A stretch of DNA of 6,547 bases, from the NCBI GenBank assembly GCA_030607635.1, contig JAUWJP010000100.1, positions 1-6,547 of the forward strand. The letters are read 5' to 3'. Both the position numbers and the translations under genes were made by a program. Below, piece after piece: positions 1 through 6,372 of the stretch (within the stretch, counting starts at the first letter, position 1; each line of letters begins with the position of its first letter). The DNA comes from Candidatus Aminicenantota bacterium (GTDB lineage Bacteria > Acidobacteriota > Aminicenantia > Aminicenantales > Aminicenantaceae). Under the pieces are notes generated by a model. It was not told where the DNA came from. It did not search any database and was given only the letters and a program-made list of their open reading frames with translations.

Positions 1-8
1 AAAGCAAA

Positions 9-32
9 TTGCAGGGACTTGATTCACCAGGC
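9..32. repeat. Upstream copy of a tandem palindromic repeat (diverged)
   Basis: This 24-base unit matches positions 47-70 at 19 of 24 positions, and all five differences are transitions. The shared core is CTTGATT after TTG[C/T]AGGG. Its own dyad is damaged: only CTTG...CAGG can pair, with one G-T wobble. It therefore looks like a decayed copy of the palindrome downstream. The offset between copies is 38 bases. It probably belongs to a dispersed intergenic repeat family, but that cannot be tested from one window. Confidence 0.5.
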
Positions 33-48
33 GTGTTATATTTATATT
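19..48 (+). promoter_or_regulatory. Possible sigma-70-like promoter
   Basis: TTGATT (19-24) and TATATT (43-48) are separated by 18 bases and resemble -35 and -10 boxes. Transcription would start near position 55, inside the stem-loop at 53-72, and would serve the five-gene cluster. The match is unremarkable in AT-rich DNA and overlaps the repeats, so this is a weak call. The true promoter may lie upstream of the window. Confidence 0.2.
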
Positions 49-77
49 GTAGGGGCTTGATTTATCAAGCCCGCAAT
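46..77. repeat. Palindromic repeat / stem-loop upstream of the SDR gene
   Basis: GGGCTTGA (53-60) and TCAAGCCC (65-72) form a perfect 8-bp stem around the loop TTTA. An outer ATTG (46-49) can pair with CAAT (74-77) across a small asymmetric internal loop. No T-tract follows, so it is not a standard intrinsic terminator. It lies 31-43 bases before the SDR start and could be an intergenic palindromic repeat, an mRNA 5' stabiliser, or a terminator-like end of an upstream gene. The stem is directly visible; the role is unknown. Confidence 0.65.
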
Positions 78-102
78 TATGTAAAAGGAAAAATTGAATA
101 AC

Positions 103-108
103 AGGAGG
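103..108 (+). promoter_or_regulatory. Shine-Dalgarno site that sets the SDR start
   Basis: AGGAGG lies six bases before the ATG at 115. It makes that ATG the start rather than the in-frame TTG at 94, which would place the Shine-Dalgarno inside the coding sequence as Arg-Arg and has no good ribosome site of its own. Confidence 0.85.
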
Positions 109-114
109 AATAAA

Positions 115-858
115 ATGGATCTAAAGGGGAAAGTAGCCATTGTAACTGGGGGCAGCCTGGGCATTGGCACCAGTATTTCCTTGGATTTAGCCCAAAACGG
201 GGCAGATGTGGCCTTAACTTACCGGAAACATGAGAAAGAGGCAAAAGCGATCGTTGATAAGATAAAAGCCATGGGCCACAGAGCCCAAGAGTACAAAGTT
301 GATGTCTCTGATTTTGAAGCAGCCCAGAAACTGGTTAAAGATGTTATAGATAAATTTGGCCGTTTAGATATTTTAGTGAACAATGCTGGCATGAACTGGG
401 ATGGAGTGATTTGGAAGATGACTGAAGAACAATGGGATGCTGTTATTAATGTTGATCTTAAAGGAACCTTTAATTTTATCAGGGCTGCGGCCCCGGTTTT
501 TAGAGAACAGAAATCAGGGAAAATCATAAACATCACTTCTATAAATGCTATGAGAGGCAGATTTGGACAGTCTAATTATGCTGCGGCTAAAGCAGGAACA
601 ATCGGCTTGACCAAGACCGTAGCCAAAGAACTGGGAAGATCAAAAGTGAATGTTAATGCGGTGGCTCCAGGCTTGATTGAAACAGATATGATTAAAAATA
701 TGCCTGACGATTTTAAACAGAGTTCTCTCTCCGAGACTGTTTTTAACTCACTTGGAAAACCAGAAGATGTTGCATATCTGGTTTCTTTCCTCTGCAGTGA
801 GAAAGCTCGCCATATCACAGGAGAGGTCATTAAAGTCGATGGAGGCCAATACATTTAG
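115..858 (+). CDS. Short-chain dehydrogenase/reductase, FabG-like (3-oxoacyl / 3-hydroxyacyl type)
   Basis: A 247-residue classical SDR, the usual family length. It should interconvert a 3-hydroxyacyl and a 3-oxoacyl thioester in the cytosol, using NAD(P)H. Visible motifs are the Rossmann loop TGGSLGIG (11-18), NNAG (89-92) and the catalytic tetrad N112, S142, Y155 and K159 in a YxxxK motif. The C-terminus is the FabG-like VDGGQYI. The Arg of the common TGASRGIG loop is Leu15 here, while Arg37 after strand 2 could still favour NADP(H), so cofactor preference is open. FabG-like SDRs serve in fatty acid synthesis, PHB metabolism and degradative beta-oxidation. The thiolase 11 bases downstream, and the absence of acp or other fab genes, favour a CoA-thioester dehydrogenase. 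In the bbs operon, similar SDRs act beside a thiolase and a DUF35 protein. The fold is certain; the substrate is not known. Confidence 0.93.
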   Translation: MDLKGKVAIVTGGSLGIGTSISLDLAQNGADVALTYRKHEKEAKAIVDKIKAMGHRAQEYKVDVSDFEAAQKLVKDVIDKFGRLDILVNNAGMNWDGVIWKMTEEQWDAVINVDLKGTFNFIRAAAPVFREQKSGKIINITSINAMRGRFGQSNYAAAKAGTIGLTKTVAKELGRSKVNVNAVAPGLIETDMIKNMPDDFKQSSLSETVFNSLGKPEDVAYLVSFLCSEKARHITGEVIKVDGGQYI

Positions 859-869
859 GGAGGTAATTT

Positions 870-2036
870 ATGGAAAAAGTAGCGATTATCGGCGTCGGAC
901 AGAGTGCTTTTGTCCGGGGGTATCCCGGCTCGATCAGAGAGCTTGCCTTTGAGGGATTTAAGGAGGCCGTGGAGAATGCAAAAGTTTCTGTCGGTGATAT
1001 CGATGCTTCTATTATTTGTTCGGCTCCTGAGTACGACAAACAGCGCTCACCATCAGGGGTGCTTGCTGAATATCTCGGTCTTATCCCTCAACCAACCTGC
1101 TATCTAGAGAGTTTGTGCTCCTCAACCAGCATGGGCTTGAGGATGGCTTATTCTTTAGTGAAATCAGGGCTTCATGATGTAGTGGCAGTTCTGGGTTTTC
1201 AGAAGATGTCAGAGATTTCCTCGGCAGAATCTCAGGAACGGATGGGCAGAGGAGCTGATATTCAGTGGGAAAGTCCATTCGGAACGATGATGCCTGCTTA
1301 TTACGCCATGTTTGCTAAGGCGCACATGGAAAAGTACGGAACCACTCTTGACGACATGGCTCTTGTAAGGGTGAAGGCTGCTACTTATGGCCCGATCTAC
1401 GAAAAAGCCCTGTTCCGCAAACCGGTGACGCTTGAGATGTTCACTGATCCAAACCATTTCATGGCTGGTCCAGTAGCCAGCCCTCTTCGCGCAGGAGACT
1501 GCTGTGCCAACGCAGATGGCAGCTCCTGCCTTATAGTAGCCAGCGAAGAAAAGGCTAAGGCTCTTTCGAAAAAACCAGTTTGGATTCGGGGATTAGGTGC
1601 TGCATCAGCCAGCGTTAACATGGCAGGCAGGGATCTGTTTACGGGATTGGCAGTAGCCCGTCAGGCTTCTGAACAAGCTTATAAAATGGCCGGTGTCACT
1701 CCAAAAGATATTGATGTAGCAGAGGTTCACGATTGTTTCACTATTTCAGAAATAATGGCCTATGAAGACTTAGGCTTTGCCAAGCCAGGAGAAGGAAGGG
1801 ACCTCGTGAAGAGCAAAGAGACTTACAAAGAGGGGAATATACCCGTAAACGTGGATGGAGGCTTGCTATCCAAAGGTCATCCTATTGGTGCGACCGGCGG
1901 ATCCCAGATCAGGACAATTGTCCTCCAGCTCAGAGGGGATGCGGGAGAGATGCAGGGCAAGGATCCGGAGATAGGACTGGTCCATAACATTGGCGGAGTG
2001 GGCCTTTATGGAAATGTCACCATTCTTGGGAGGTGA
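870..2036 (+). CDS. SCP2-type thiolase (acetyl-CoA acyltransferase family)
   Basis: A 388-residue thiolase, close to full family length. It should cleave a 3-ketoacyl-CoA with CoA, or run the Claisen condensation in reverse. The nucleophile is Cys83 in LESLCSSTSMG. His337 lies in GHPIGATGG (336-344). HDCF (287-290) replaces the NEAF loop of ordinary thiolases. The C-terminal CxG motif is missing: the equivalent is HNIGGVG (372-378), with no Cys. This is the pattern of SCP2/lipid-transfer-like thiolases, where the Cys of HDCF (Cys289 here) takes the acid/base role. A strong ribosome site, AGGGAGGT (857-864), overlaps the SDR stop and sits five bases before the ATG. Thiolases of this branch usually need a DUF35 partner, and one is encoded four bases downstream. 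Inactive homologues exist, but the retained Cys83, His337 and HDCF argue for activity. Chain length and substrate are unknown. Confidence 0.92.
   Translation: MEKVAIIGVGQSAFVRGYPGSIRELAFEGFKEAVENAKVSVGDIDASIICSAPEYDKQRSPSGVLAEYLGLIPQPTCYLESLCSSTSMGLRMAYSLVKSGLHDVVAVLGFQKMSEISSAESQERMGRGADIQWESPFGTMMPAYYAMFAKAHMEKYGTTLDDMALVRVKAATYGPIYEKALFRKPVTLEMFTDPNHFMAGPVASPLRAGDCCANADGSSCLIVASEEKAKALSKKPVWIRGLGAASASVNMAGRDLFTGLAVARQASEQAYKMAGVTPKDIDVAEVHDCFTISEIMAYEDLGFAKPGEGRDLVKSKETYKEGNIPVNVDGGLLSKGHPIGATGGSQIRTIVLQLRGDAGEMQGKDPEIGLVHNIGGVGLYGNVTILGR
2028..2036 (+). promoter_or_regulatory. Shine-Dalgarno overlapping the thiolase stop; sets the DUF35 start
   Basis: GGGAGGTGA includes GGAGGTGA, an extended match to the 16S anti-Shine-Dalgarno, and its last three bases are the thiolase stop codon. 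It lies just before the ATG at 2041 and rules out the in-frame TTG at 1990. A ribosome ending the thiolase is placed on the next start, which suggests translational coupling and balanced amounts of the two partners. Confidence 0.85.
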
Positions 2037-2040
2037 AGAG

Positions 2041-2475
2041 ATGAGTAAGAAGAAAGAGATAGATGATCGGTTCAAAAAATTTGGGACGGTTAGCTTTACC
2101 TCCGTTACCAAGGTGAACGACTTTATAGATTTCCTGGAAAAGGGCAAAGTCATGGGCACCCGCTGCCAAGCCTGTGGGATGGTCTTTTTTCCGCCCAGGG
2201 CTGACTGCTATCATTGTCTTTCCAGAAACGTGGAATGGTTTGAAGTGTCGGGGAAGGGGAAGCTCGTATCTTACAGTAAACTGAAGTATGCTCCTGTAGG
2301 GTTCGAAGGAGATTTGCCTTATAGCATAGCACTTCTTGACTACGGAGATTATAAAATCTTCGGCAGACTTGCAGGTGATATCCCTGACGATGAAGTTAAC
2401 CTTGGTATGGAAATGAAGACAGTAGTCAACAAGCTGCCGAATGGGCAGTTGAATTATGTGTTCGAGAAAGCATGA
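2041..2475 (+). CDS. DUF35 zinc-ribbon / OB-fold protein, thiolase partner
   Basis: A 144-residue protein with the two-part DUF35 architecture. A rubredoxin-like zinc ribbon has Cys42, Cys45, Cys56 and Cys59 in the spacing C-x2-C-x10-C-x2-C. It is followed by a beta-rich OB-fold of about residues 65-140, starting near GKGKLVSYSKLKYAP. The first 35 or so residues are charged and predicted helical, ending in the FLEKGKVMGTRC lead-in to the ribbon. In archaeal acetoacetyl-CoA thiolase/HMG-CoA synthase complexes and in BbsAB of toluene degradation, DUF35 proteins bind the thiolase and help form its CoA-binding site. Here the gene follows the thiolase by four bases with a coupled ribosome site, so it is very probably the obligate partner of that thiolase. 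It should have no catalytic activity alone. Confidence 0.9.
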   Translation: MSKKKEIDDRFKKFGTVSFTSVTKVNDFIDFLEKGKVMGTRCQACGMVFFPPRADCYHCLSRNVEWFEVSGKGKLVSYSKLKYAPVGFEGDLPYSIALLDYGDYKIFGRLAGDIPDDEVNLGMEMKTVVNKLPNGQLNYVFEKA

Positions 2476-2527
2476 ATTGCTGTTTTATTACATTTATTAA
2501 GGAAACAGACTGAGCAAAGAGACAAAG

Positions 2528-3412
2528 ATGGCCCTCTCTGAAATAAGATTTCACTCTCCACAAAACTTAGCTGAGGCTTTTAAGCTCTTAGGAGGACTTA
2601 AAGAAGCTCGGATTGCAGCTGGGGGGACAGACCTCTTAGTGGATATGAAACAAGGATTAATAGAAGCCAGGGATATTATTTCTCTTCATAAGATAGAAGA
2701 GCTCAAAGAGATTGGGAAAAGAGACAAAAGGATTCGTATCGGAGCCATGGTGACGGCTCAAGAAATAATATCCAGTTCTCCCATAAACCAGCACATCCCA
2801 GCTCTTGCTGATGCTGCCAGGTCTATGGCTTCCTGCCAGATTCGCTCTATGGCAACTATTGGCGGAAATATCTCGAGTGCTGTTCCTTCAGCAGACCTTC
2901 CACCGGCGCTAATAGCAGCGGATGCCACAGTTGAGCTTAAGTGCTCAGGCTCATCACGCGAGGTCTCTCTTTCTAAATTCTTCACGGGCCCAAGAGAAAC
3001 AATCTGTCGAACAGGGGAATTGTTGACCTTTATTTTTGTTCCCTTCCCTCCACCCAACACTGGAATCTCGTATCAAAAATTCGCTCTTCGGGAAGCCAAT
3101 GCTCTTGCAGTTGCTTCTGTCGCTTCCAGCCTTACTCTCAAAGACGGAAAAATAGACAGGGCAGCCATCGTTCTCGGAGCTGTTGCTCCCACTCCTGTCG
3201 AGGCTTTGAAAACCTCTGAATTCCTGTCTGGTAAAGAACCCTCTCAAAGCCTCCTCGAAGACGCATCCTTAATGGCCAAAGAAGAAGCAAAGCCAATCTC
3301 GGATATAAGAGGCTCAATTTGGTACAGAAAAGAATTGATCCCTATCTTAACCCGCAGAGCCTTGACTGAAGCGTTGTTGCAAGCTCAACGAAAATCCAGG
3401 ACTAGAAAGTAG
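2528..3412 (+). CDS. Molybdenum hydroxylase FAD-binding subunit (CoxM/XdhB-type)
   Basis: A 294-residue medium subunit of the xanthine dehydrogenase/CO dehydrogenase family. It carries FAD and passes electrons from the iron-sulfur clusters to an outside acceptor. The PCMH-type FAD domain (about 1-175) shows AGGTDL (31-36) and the second FAD-pyrophosphate motif TIGGN (110-114), followed by SSAVPSADLPP. The CO_deh_flav_C domain runs from about 179 to 285. The Cys-rich [4Fe-4S] insertion known after the GGN motif in the FAD subunit of 4-hydroxybenzoyl-CoA reductase is absent, so a standard one-way chain to an acceptor is expected. The ATG at 2528 gives the usual N-terminus, but it has only a weak purine-rich leader; a CTG at 2510 has a better-placed AAGGA. 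The gene ends 5 bases before the FeS-Mo gene, so co-translation and complex formation are likely. Confidence 0.92.
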   Translation: MALSEIRFHSPQNLAEAFKLLGGLKEARIAAGGTDLLVDMKQGLIEARDIISLHKIEELKEIGKRDKRIRIGAMVTAQEIISSSPINQHIPALADAARSMASCQIRSMATIGGNISSAVPSADLPPALIAADATVELKCSGSSREVSLSKFFTGPRETICRTGELLTFIFVPFPPPNTGISYQKFALREANALAVASVASSLTLKDGKIDRAAIVLGAVAPTPVEALKTSEFLSGKEPSQSLLEDASLMAKEEAKPISDIRGSIWYRKELIPILTRRALTEALLQAQRKSRTRK

Positions 3413-3417
3413 TTTCT

Positions 3418-6276
3418 ATGGAAAGAAACAAAGGAAAATACAACATCGTCGTCCTCAAGGTGAATGGCGAAGAACACTCTCTCGCAGTTAAAGATGGAGA
3501 AACTCTTCTGGATGTTCTTAGAGACAAGCTGAGACTTACAGGGACTAAAAAAGGATGCAACCTTGGAGTATGCGGTGCTTGTACAGTCCTTGTGGACGGA
3601 GAGCCAAAGAACAGTTGCCTCCTTCTGGCAGCATCCTGTGAAGGAGCTGAGATAACCACCATTGAGGACGTCGATCAAGAAGGAAAGCTTCATCCCTTAC
3701 AGCGGGCCTTTATCAACCACGGAGCAGTCCAGTGCGGTTTTTGTACGCCCGGGATGATACTCAGTGCTGTAGCGCTGATAAAATGCAATCCAGACCCATC
3801 AGATGAGGAAATAAAGGAAGCTCTCTCCGGAAATCTTTGCCGCTGCACAGGTTACACGCGCATTATTGAAGCTGTGAAAGAATGGAAAAAATACATAAAA
3901 ATAAAAGAAATACAATCTTTTCCAGATGACCTTAGGAAGTATCAAACTGTGGGCAAAAGCGTGCTCCGGGTGGACGCAGCAACTAAAGTCACAGGCCAGG
4001 CTAAATTTACAGCAGATTATTATTTTAAGAACATGCTCTATGGAAAAATTCTCCATTCTCCAATCCCTCACGGACGGATTAAAAAGATTGATACCAGCAA
4101 AGCAGAAGCTCTTCCTGGAGTCAAATTAGTTTTGACAGGGAAAGATGTGCCCGATATTACTTATGGTGTTTCCCCGGCGCGCTATGATGAGCATGTGTTG
4201 GCCAAAGAGCGGGTGCGCCATGTCGGTGATGAGGTGGCAGCCGTTATAGCTCTGGATGAGGAAACAGCAGAGAAAGCTTTAGGCCTTATTAAAGTAGAAT
4301 ACGAAGAGCTTCCGGCCGTGTTTAATCCAGTTGAGGCTCTAAAAGAAGGAGCTCCCCAGCTTCATGAGAGGTATAAAAATAACATCAACACTCATGTTGA
4401 CCATCATTTCGGCGATATCGAAAAAGGATTCAAAGAGGCTGATCATACTAGAGAAGAGGAGTTTGTCGGGAATCATGTCTACCAGAATCCGCTAGAGCCC
4501 CATGCTTCTATCGCTTATTGGGAAAATGATGGTTCTAACCTTGTGCTCTATTCCTCTACCCAGGTTCCTCATTACGTTCATTACATGGTCGCCCGGGTGC
4601 TTGATATTCCTTTAGGGAAAATTCGTATCATCCGCCCTCCTGTGGGAGGAGGATTTGGCGGGAAAGCCGGGACAACCCCTCTTGATTTGATCACCTCCAT
4701 CGCTTCGAAAAAGACAGGAAGACCGGTGAAGATGGTCTACAGTCGTGAAGAGATGTTTCTCTACGGCCGGGGAAGACACAAGCAGTACATGAAATTTAAA
4801 ATCGGTGTAAAAAAGGATGGAAGGATAACCGCTGTTCAAAGCAAGATTTACCTTGACGGAGGTGCTTACACTTCTTTCGGGATTATAACTGCCTACTATG
4901 CAGGCGCCATGATCCCTACTCTCTACCATATCCCGAATTATAGATACGAGGGATTCAGGATTATGACCAATAAACCAGCCTGCGGCGCCATGCGCGGCCA
5001 CGGCACTCCTCAGCCTCGTTTTGCGTTTGAGAGCTTACTCAATATGATCGCTGATGACTTAGAGATTGATCCCGTCGAAATACGTCTTCGCAATGCCATG
5101 GATCCCGACACACGGACTTGCAATGACCTGGATATTCGAAGTTGCGAAATTAAGGCCACTCTAAAAGAAGTGGCGAAAAAATCCGGCTGGAGAGAGAAAT
5201 ACGGCAAGCTCCCCCCGGGAAAAGGAATAGGAATCGGCTGCGGTGGCTTTGTCTCAGGAGCAGGTTATGCTATCTACAGGGGGCAGGTCCAGCGAAGCTC
5301 CGAGAAAAAACCTGAAACATTTTTAAAAAAATCTGTTTTTCCCCACTCAAACGCCATAGTCAAAATAAGCGAAGACGGTGAAGCCGCGGTGCTTCTCATC
5401 CCGGCGGCAGAAAGAGGTCAGGGGTCAGCGACGGTGCTTTCTCAGATGTGTGCCGAAGCTCTGGGCATAAGCCTTCATAAAGTCCGCATCAGGACCGAAG
5501 ACTCTGATATTAGTCCCCTTGATCTGGGTGCTTATTCTTCAAGAACTACATTGATGGGAGGAAATGCAGTTGTTCAGGCAAGCCGAGATGTTCTCAAAAA
5601 GCTTTTTGCCGCTGCTTCTAAAATCTGGAACTGTAACCATCAAGAACTTGAGGCAAGAGATAATCATATATTTCATAAGAAGGATAAGTTAAAAAGGATG
5701 GGATGGGAAGAGGCGGCGCGGAAGTATTTTAACGAGCGTGGACCCCTTGTGGGCACCGGCTGGTATAAGCCTCCAGAAGGACTTGGAGGAGATTACAAGG
5801 GAGCTGCTGTGGGAACCAGCCCAGCCTATTCGTTCGGAAGCTCTGTCTGTGAATGTAGCGTCGATTTAGAAACAGGAAAGGTGAAAATTGAAAAATTCAC
5901 CGATTATCATGACTGTGGCACTCCTATCAATCCCCAAGCTGTGCATGGGCAAGTTGAGGGAGCTGTAGTCATGGGTACGGGCGAGACAATCATGGAAGAA
6001 GTAATGTATGACGGAAAAGGCAACATTTTAAATCCCAACCTGCATGACTACTTGCTCATGACTGCAAAAGATGCCCCTGAAATCTTCAGCGGGATTGTTG
6101 AGTCCTACGAGCCAGAAGGCCCTTATGGAGCCAAGGAAATTGGAGAAGGGGCTACTTTGCCCGTCCTGGCCGCAGTAGCCCATGCAATAGCGAATGCTAC
6201 TGGAGTATGGATAAAGGAACTCCCGATAACTCCTGAAAAAATACTGAAAGCCCTGAAAAAGAAGAACAAATCCTGA
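3418..6276 (+). CDS. Fused [2Fe-2S] and molybdopterin subunits of a molybdenum hydroxylase
   Basis: A 952-residue fusion of the normally separate small (about 160 aa) and large (about 770 aa) subunits. The plant-type [2Fe-2S] ligands are Cys47, 52, 55 and 67; the second cluster uses Cys106, 109, 141 and 143 (CGFC...CRC). A Lys-rich linker (about 155-175) leads to the hammerhead domain (about 176-300) and the two Mo-cofactor domains. Visible there are SSTQ (Gln382, like Gln767 of bovine xanthine oxidase), GGGFGGK (410-416), MRGHGTPQ (525-532), GQG (667-669), SSRTT (707-711) and GAKEIGEG (904-911), with Glu910 the likely catalytic base. The AYRCSFR loop of CO dehydrogenase is absent, and Ala417 replaces the purine-binding Glu of xanthine oxidase. 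The FeS-Mo order recalls Desulfovibrio gigas aldehyde oxidoreductase, but here a separate FAD subunit is encoded just upstream. No strong ribosome site precedes the ATG, so coupling to the FAD gene is likely. Substrate unknown; an aromatic or CoA-thioester compound is an inference from context. Confidence 0.92.
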   Translation: MERNKGKYNIVVLKVNGEEHSLAVKDGETLLDVLRDKLRLTGTKKGCNLGVCGACTVLVDGEPKNSCLLLAASCEGAEITTIEDVDQEGKLHPLQRAFINHGAVQCGFCTPGMILSAVALIKCNPDPSDEEIKEALSGNLCRCTGYTRIIEAVKEWKKYIKIKEIQSFPDDLRKYQTVGKSVLRVDAATKVTGQAKFTADYYFKNMLYGKILHSPIPHGRIKKIDTSKAEALPGVKLVLTGKDVPDITYGVSPARYDEHVLAKERVRHVGDEVAAVIALDEETAEKALGLIKVEYEELPAVFNPVEALKEGAPQLHERYKNNINTHVDHHFGDIEKGFKEADHTREEEFVGNHVYQNPLEPHASIAYWENDGSNLVLYSSTQVPHYVHYMVARVLDIPLGKIRIIRPPVGGGFGGKAGTTPLDLITSIASKKTGRPVKMVYSREEMFLYGRGRHKQYMKFKIGVKKDGRITAVQSKIYLDGGAYTSFGIITAYYAGAMIPTLYHIPNYRYEGFRIMTNKPACGAMRGHGTPQPRFAFESLLNMIADDLEIDPVEIRLRNAMDPDTRTCNDLDIRSCEIKATLKEVAKKSGWREKYGKLPPGKGIGIGCGGFVSGAGYAIYRGQVQRSSEKKPETFLKKSVFPHSNAIVKISEDGEAAVLLIPAAERGQGSATVLSQMCAEALGISLHKVRIRTEDSDISPLDLGAYSSRTTLMGGNAVVQASRDVLKKLFAAASKIWNCNHQELEARDNHIFHKKDKLKRMGWEEAARKYFNERGPLVGTGWYKPPEGLGGDYKGAAVGTSPAYSFGSSVCECSVDLETGKVKIEKFTDYHDCGTPINPQAVHGQVEGAVVMGTGETIMEEVMYDGKGNILNPNLHDYLLMTAKDAPEIFSGIVESYEPEGPYGAKEIGEGATLPVLAAVAHAIANATGVWIKELPITPEKILKALKKKNKS

Positions 6277-6309
6277 ATCATAAATAAATAAAAAAAAGCG
6301 AAAAATGAT

Positions 6310-6325
6310 ATTACCGGCAGGTAAT
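6310..6325 (+). terminator. Weak hairpin, possible operon terminator
   Basis: ATTACC and GGTAAT form a 6-bp stem around the loop GGCA, 33 bases after the stop of the FeS-Mo gene. GAT/ATC could extend it past a bulge. On the + strand only scattered Ts follow (up to TTTT near 6335). On the - strand the hairpin is followed by T5 and T8 runs, so it would terminate better for a gene read toward it from the right. The stem is short, so this is a weak call in either direction. Confidence 0.3.
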
Positions 6326-6350
6326 TTGTATCTACTTTTGTGTTCCCAAA

Positions 6351-6372
6351 TGCGTACTTTCAATGTTACGCA
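6351..6372. repeat. Short inverted repeat TGCGTA/TACGCA
   Basis: A perfect 6-bp dyad with a 10-base spacer (6357-6366), in the AT-rich tail after the operon. No T-tract follows on the + strand. It could be a protein-binding dyad or a chance match; nothing else supports a function. Confidence 0.3.

Noticed and set aside
3..101. Reading frame open from the window start to a TAA at 99-101
   Set aside because: It runs through both repeat copies and shows no recognisable protein end. Such open stretches are expected in short palindromic repeats, so I do not call a partial upstream gene.
115..858. Housekeeping fabG of fatty acid synthesis
   Set aside because: There are no acp, fabD or fabF neighbours, and the gene is coupled to a degradative-type thiolase and DUF35 gene, so the symbol was not assigned.
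4612..5001. 129-codon - strand ORF inside the Mo gene
   Set aside because: It is wholly antisense to conserved Mo-cofactor motifs (GGGFGGK region) and has no recognisable domain. It is a shadow of the real gene.
3418..6276. CO dehydrogenase (CoxSL) or xanthine dehydrogenase assignment
   Set aside because: The AYRCSFR loop of CO dehydrogenase is absent and the purine-binding Glu is replaced by Ala417. Only the family, not the substrate, can be assigned.
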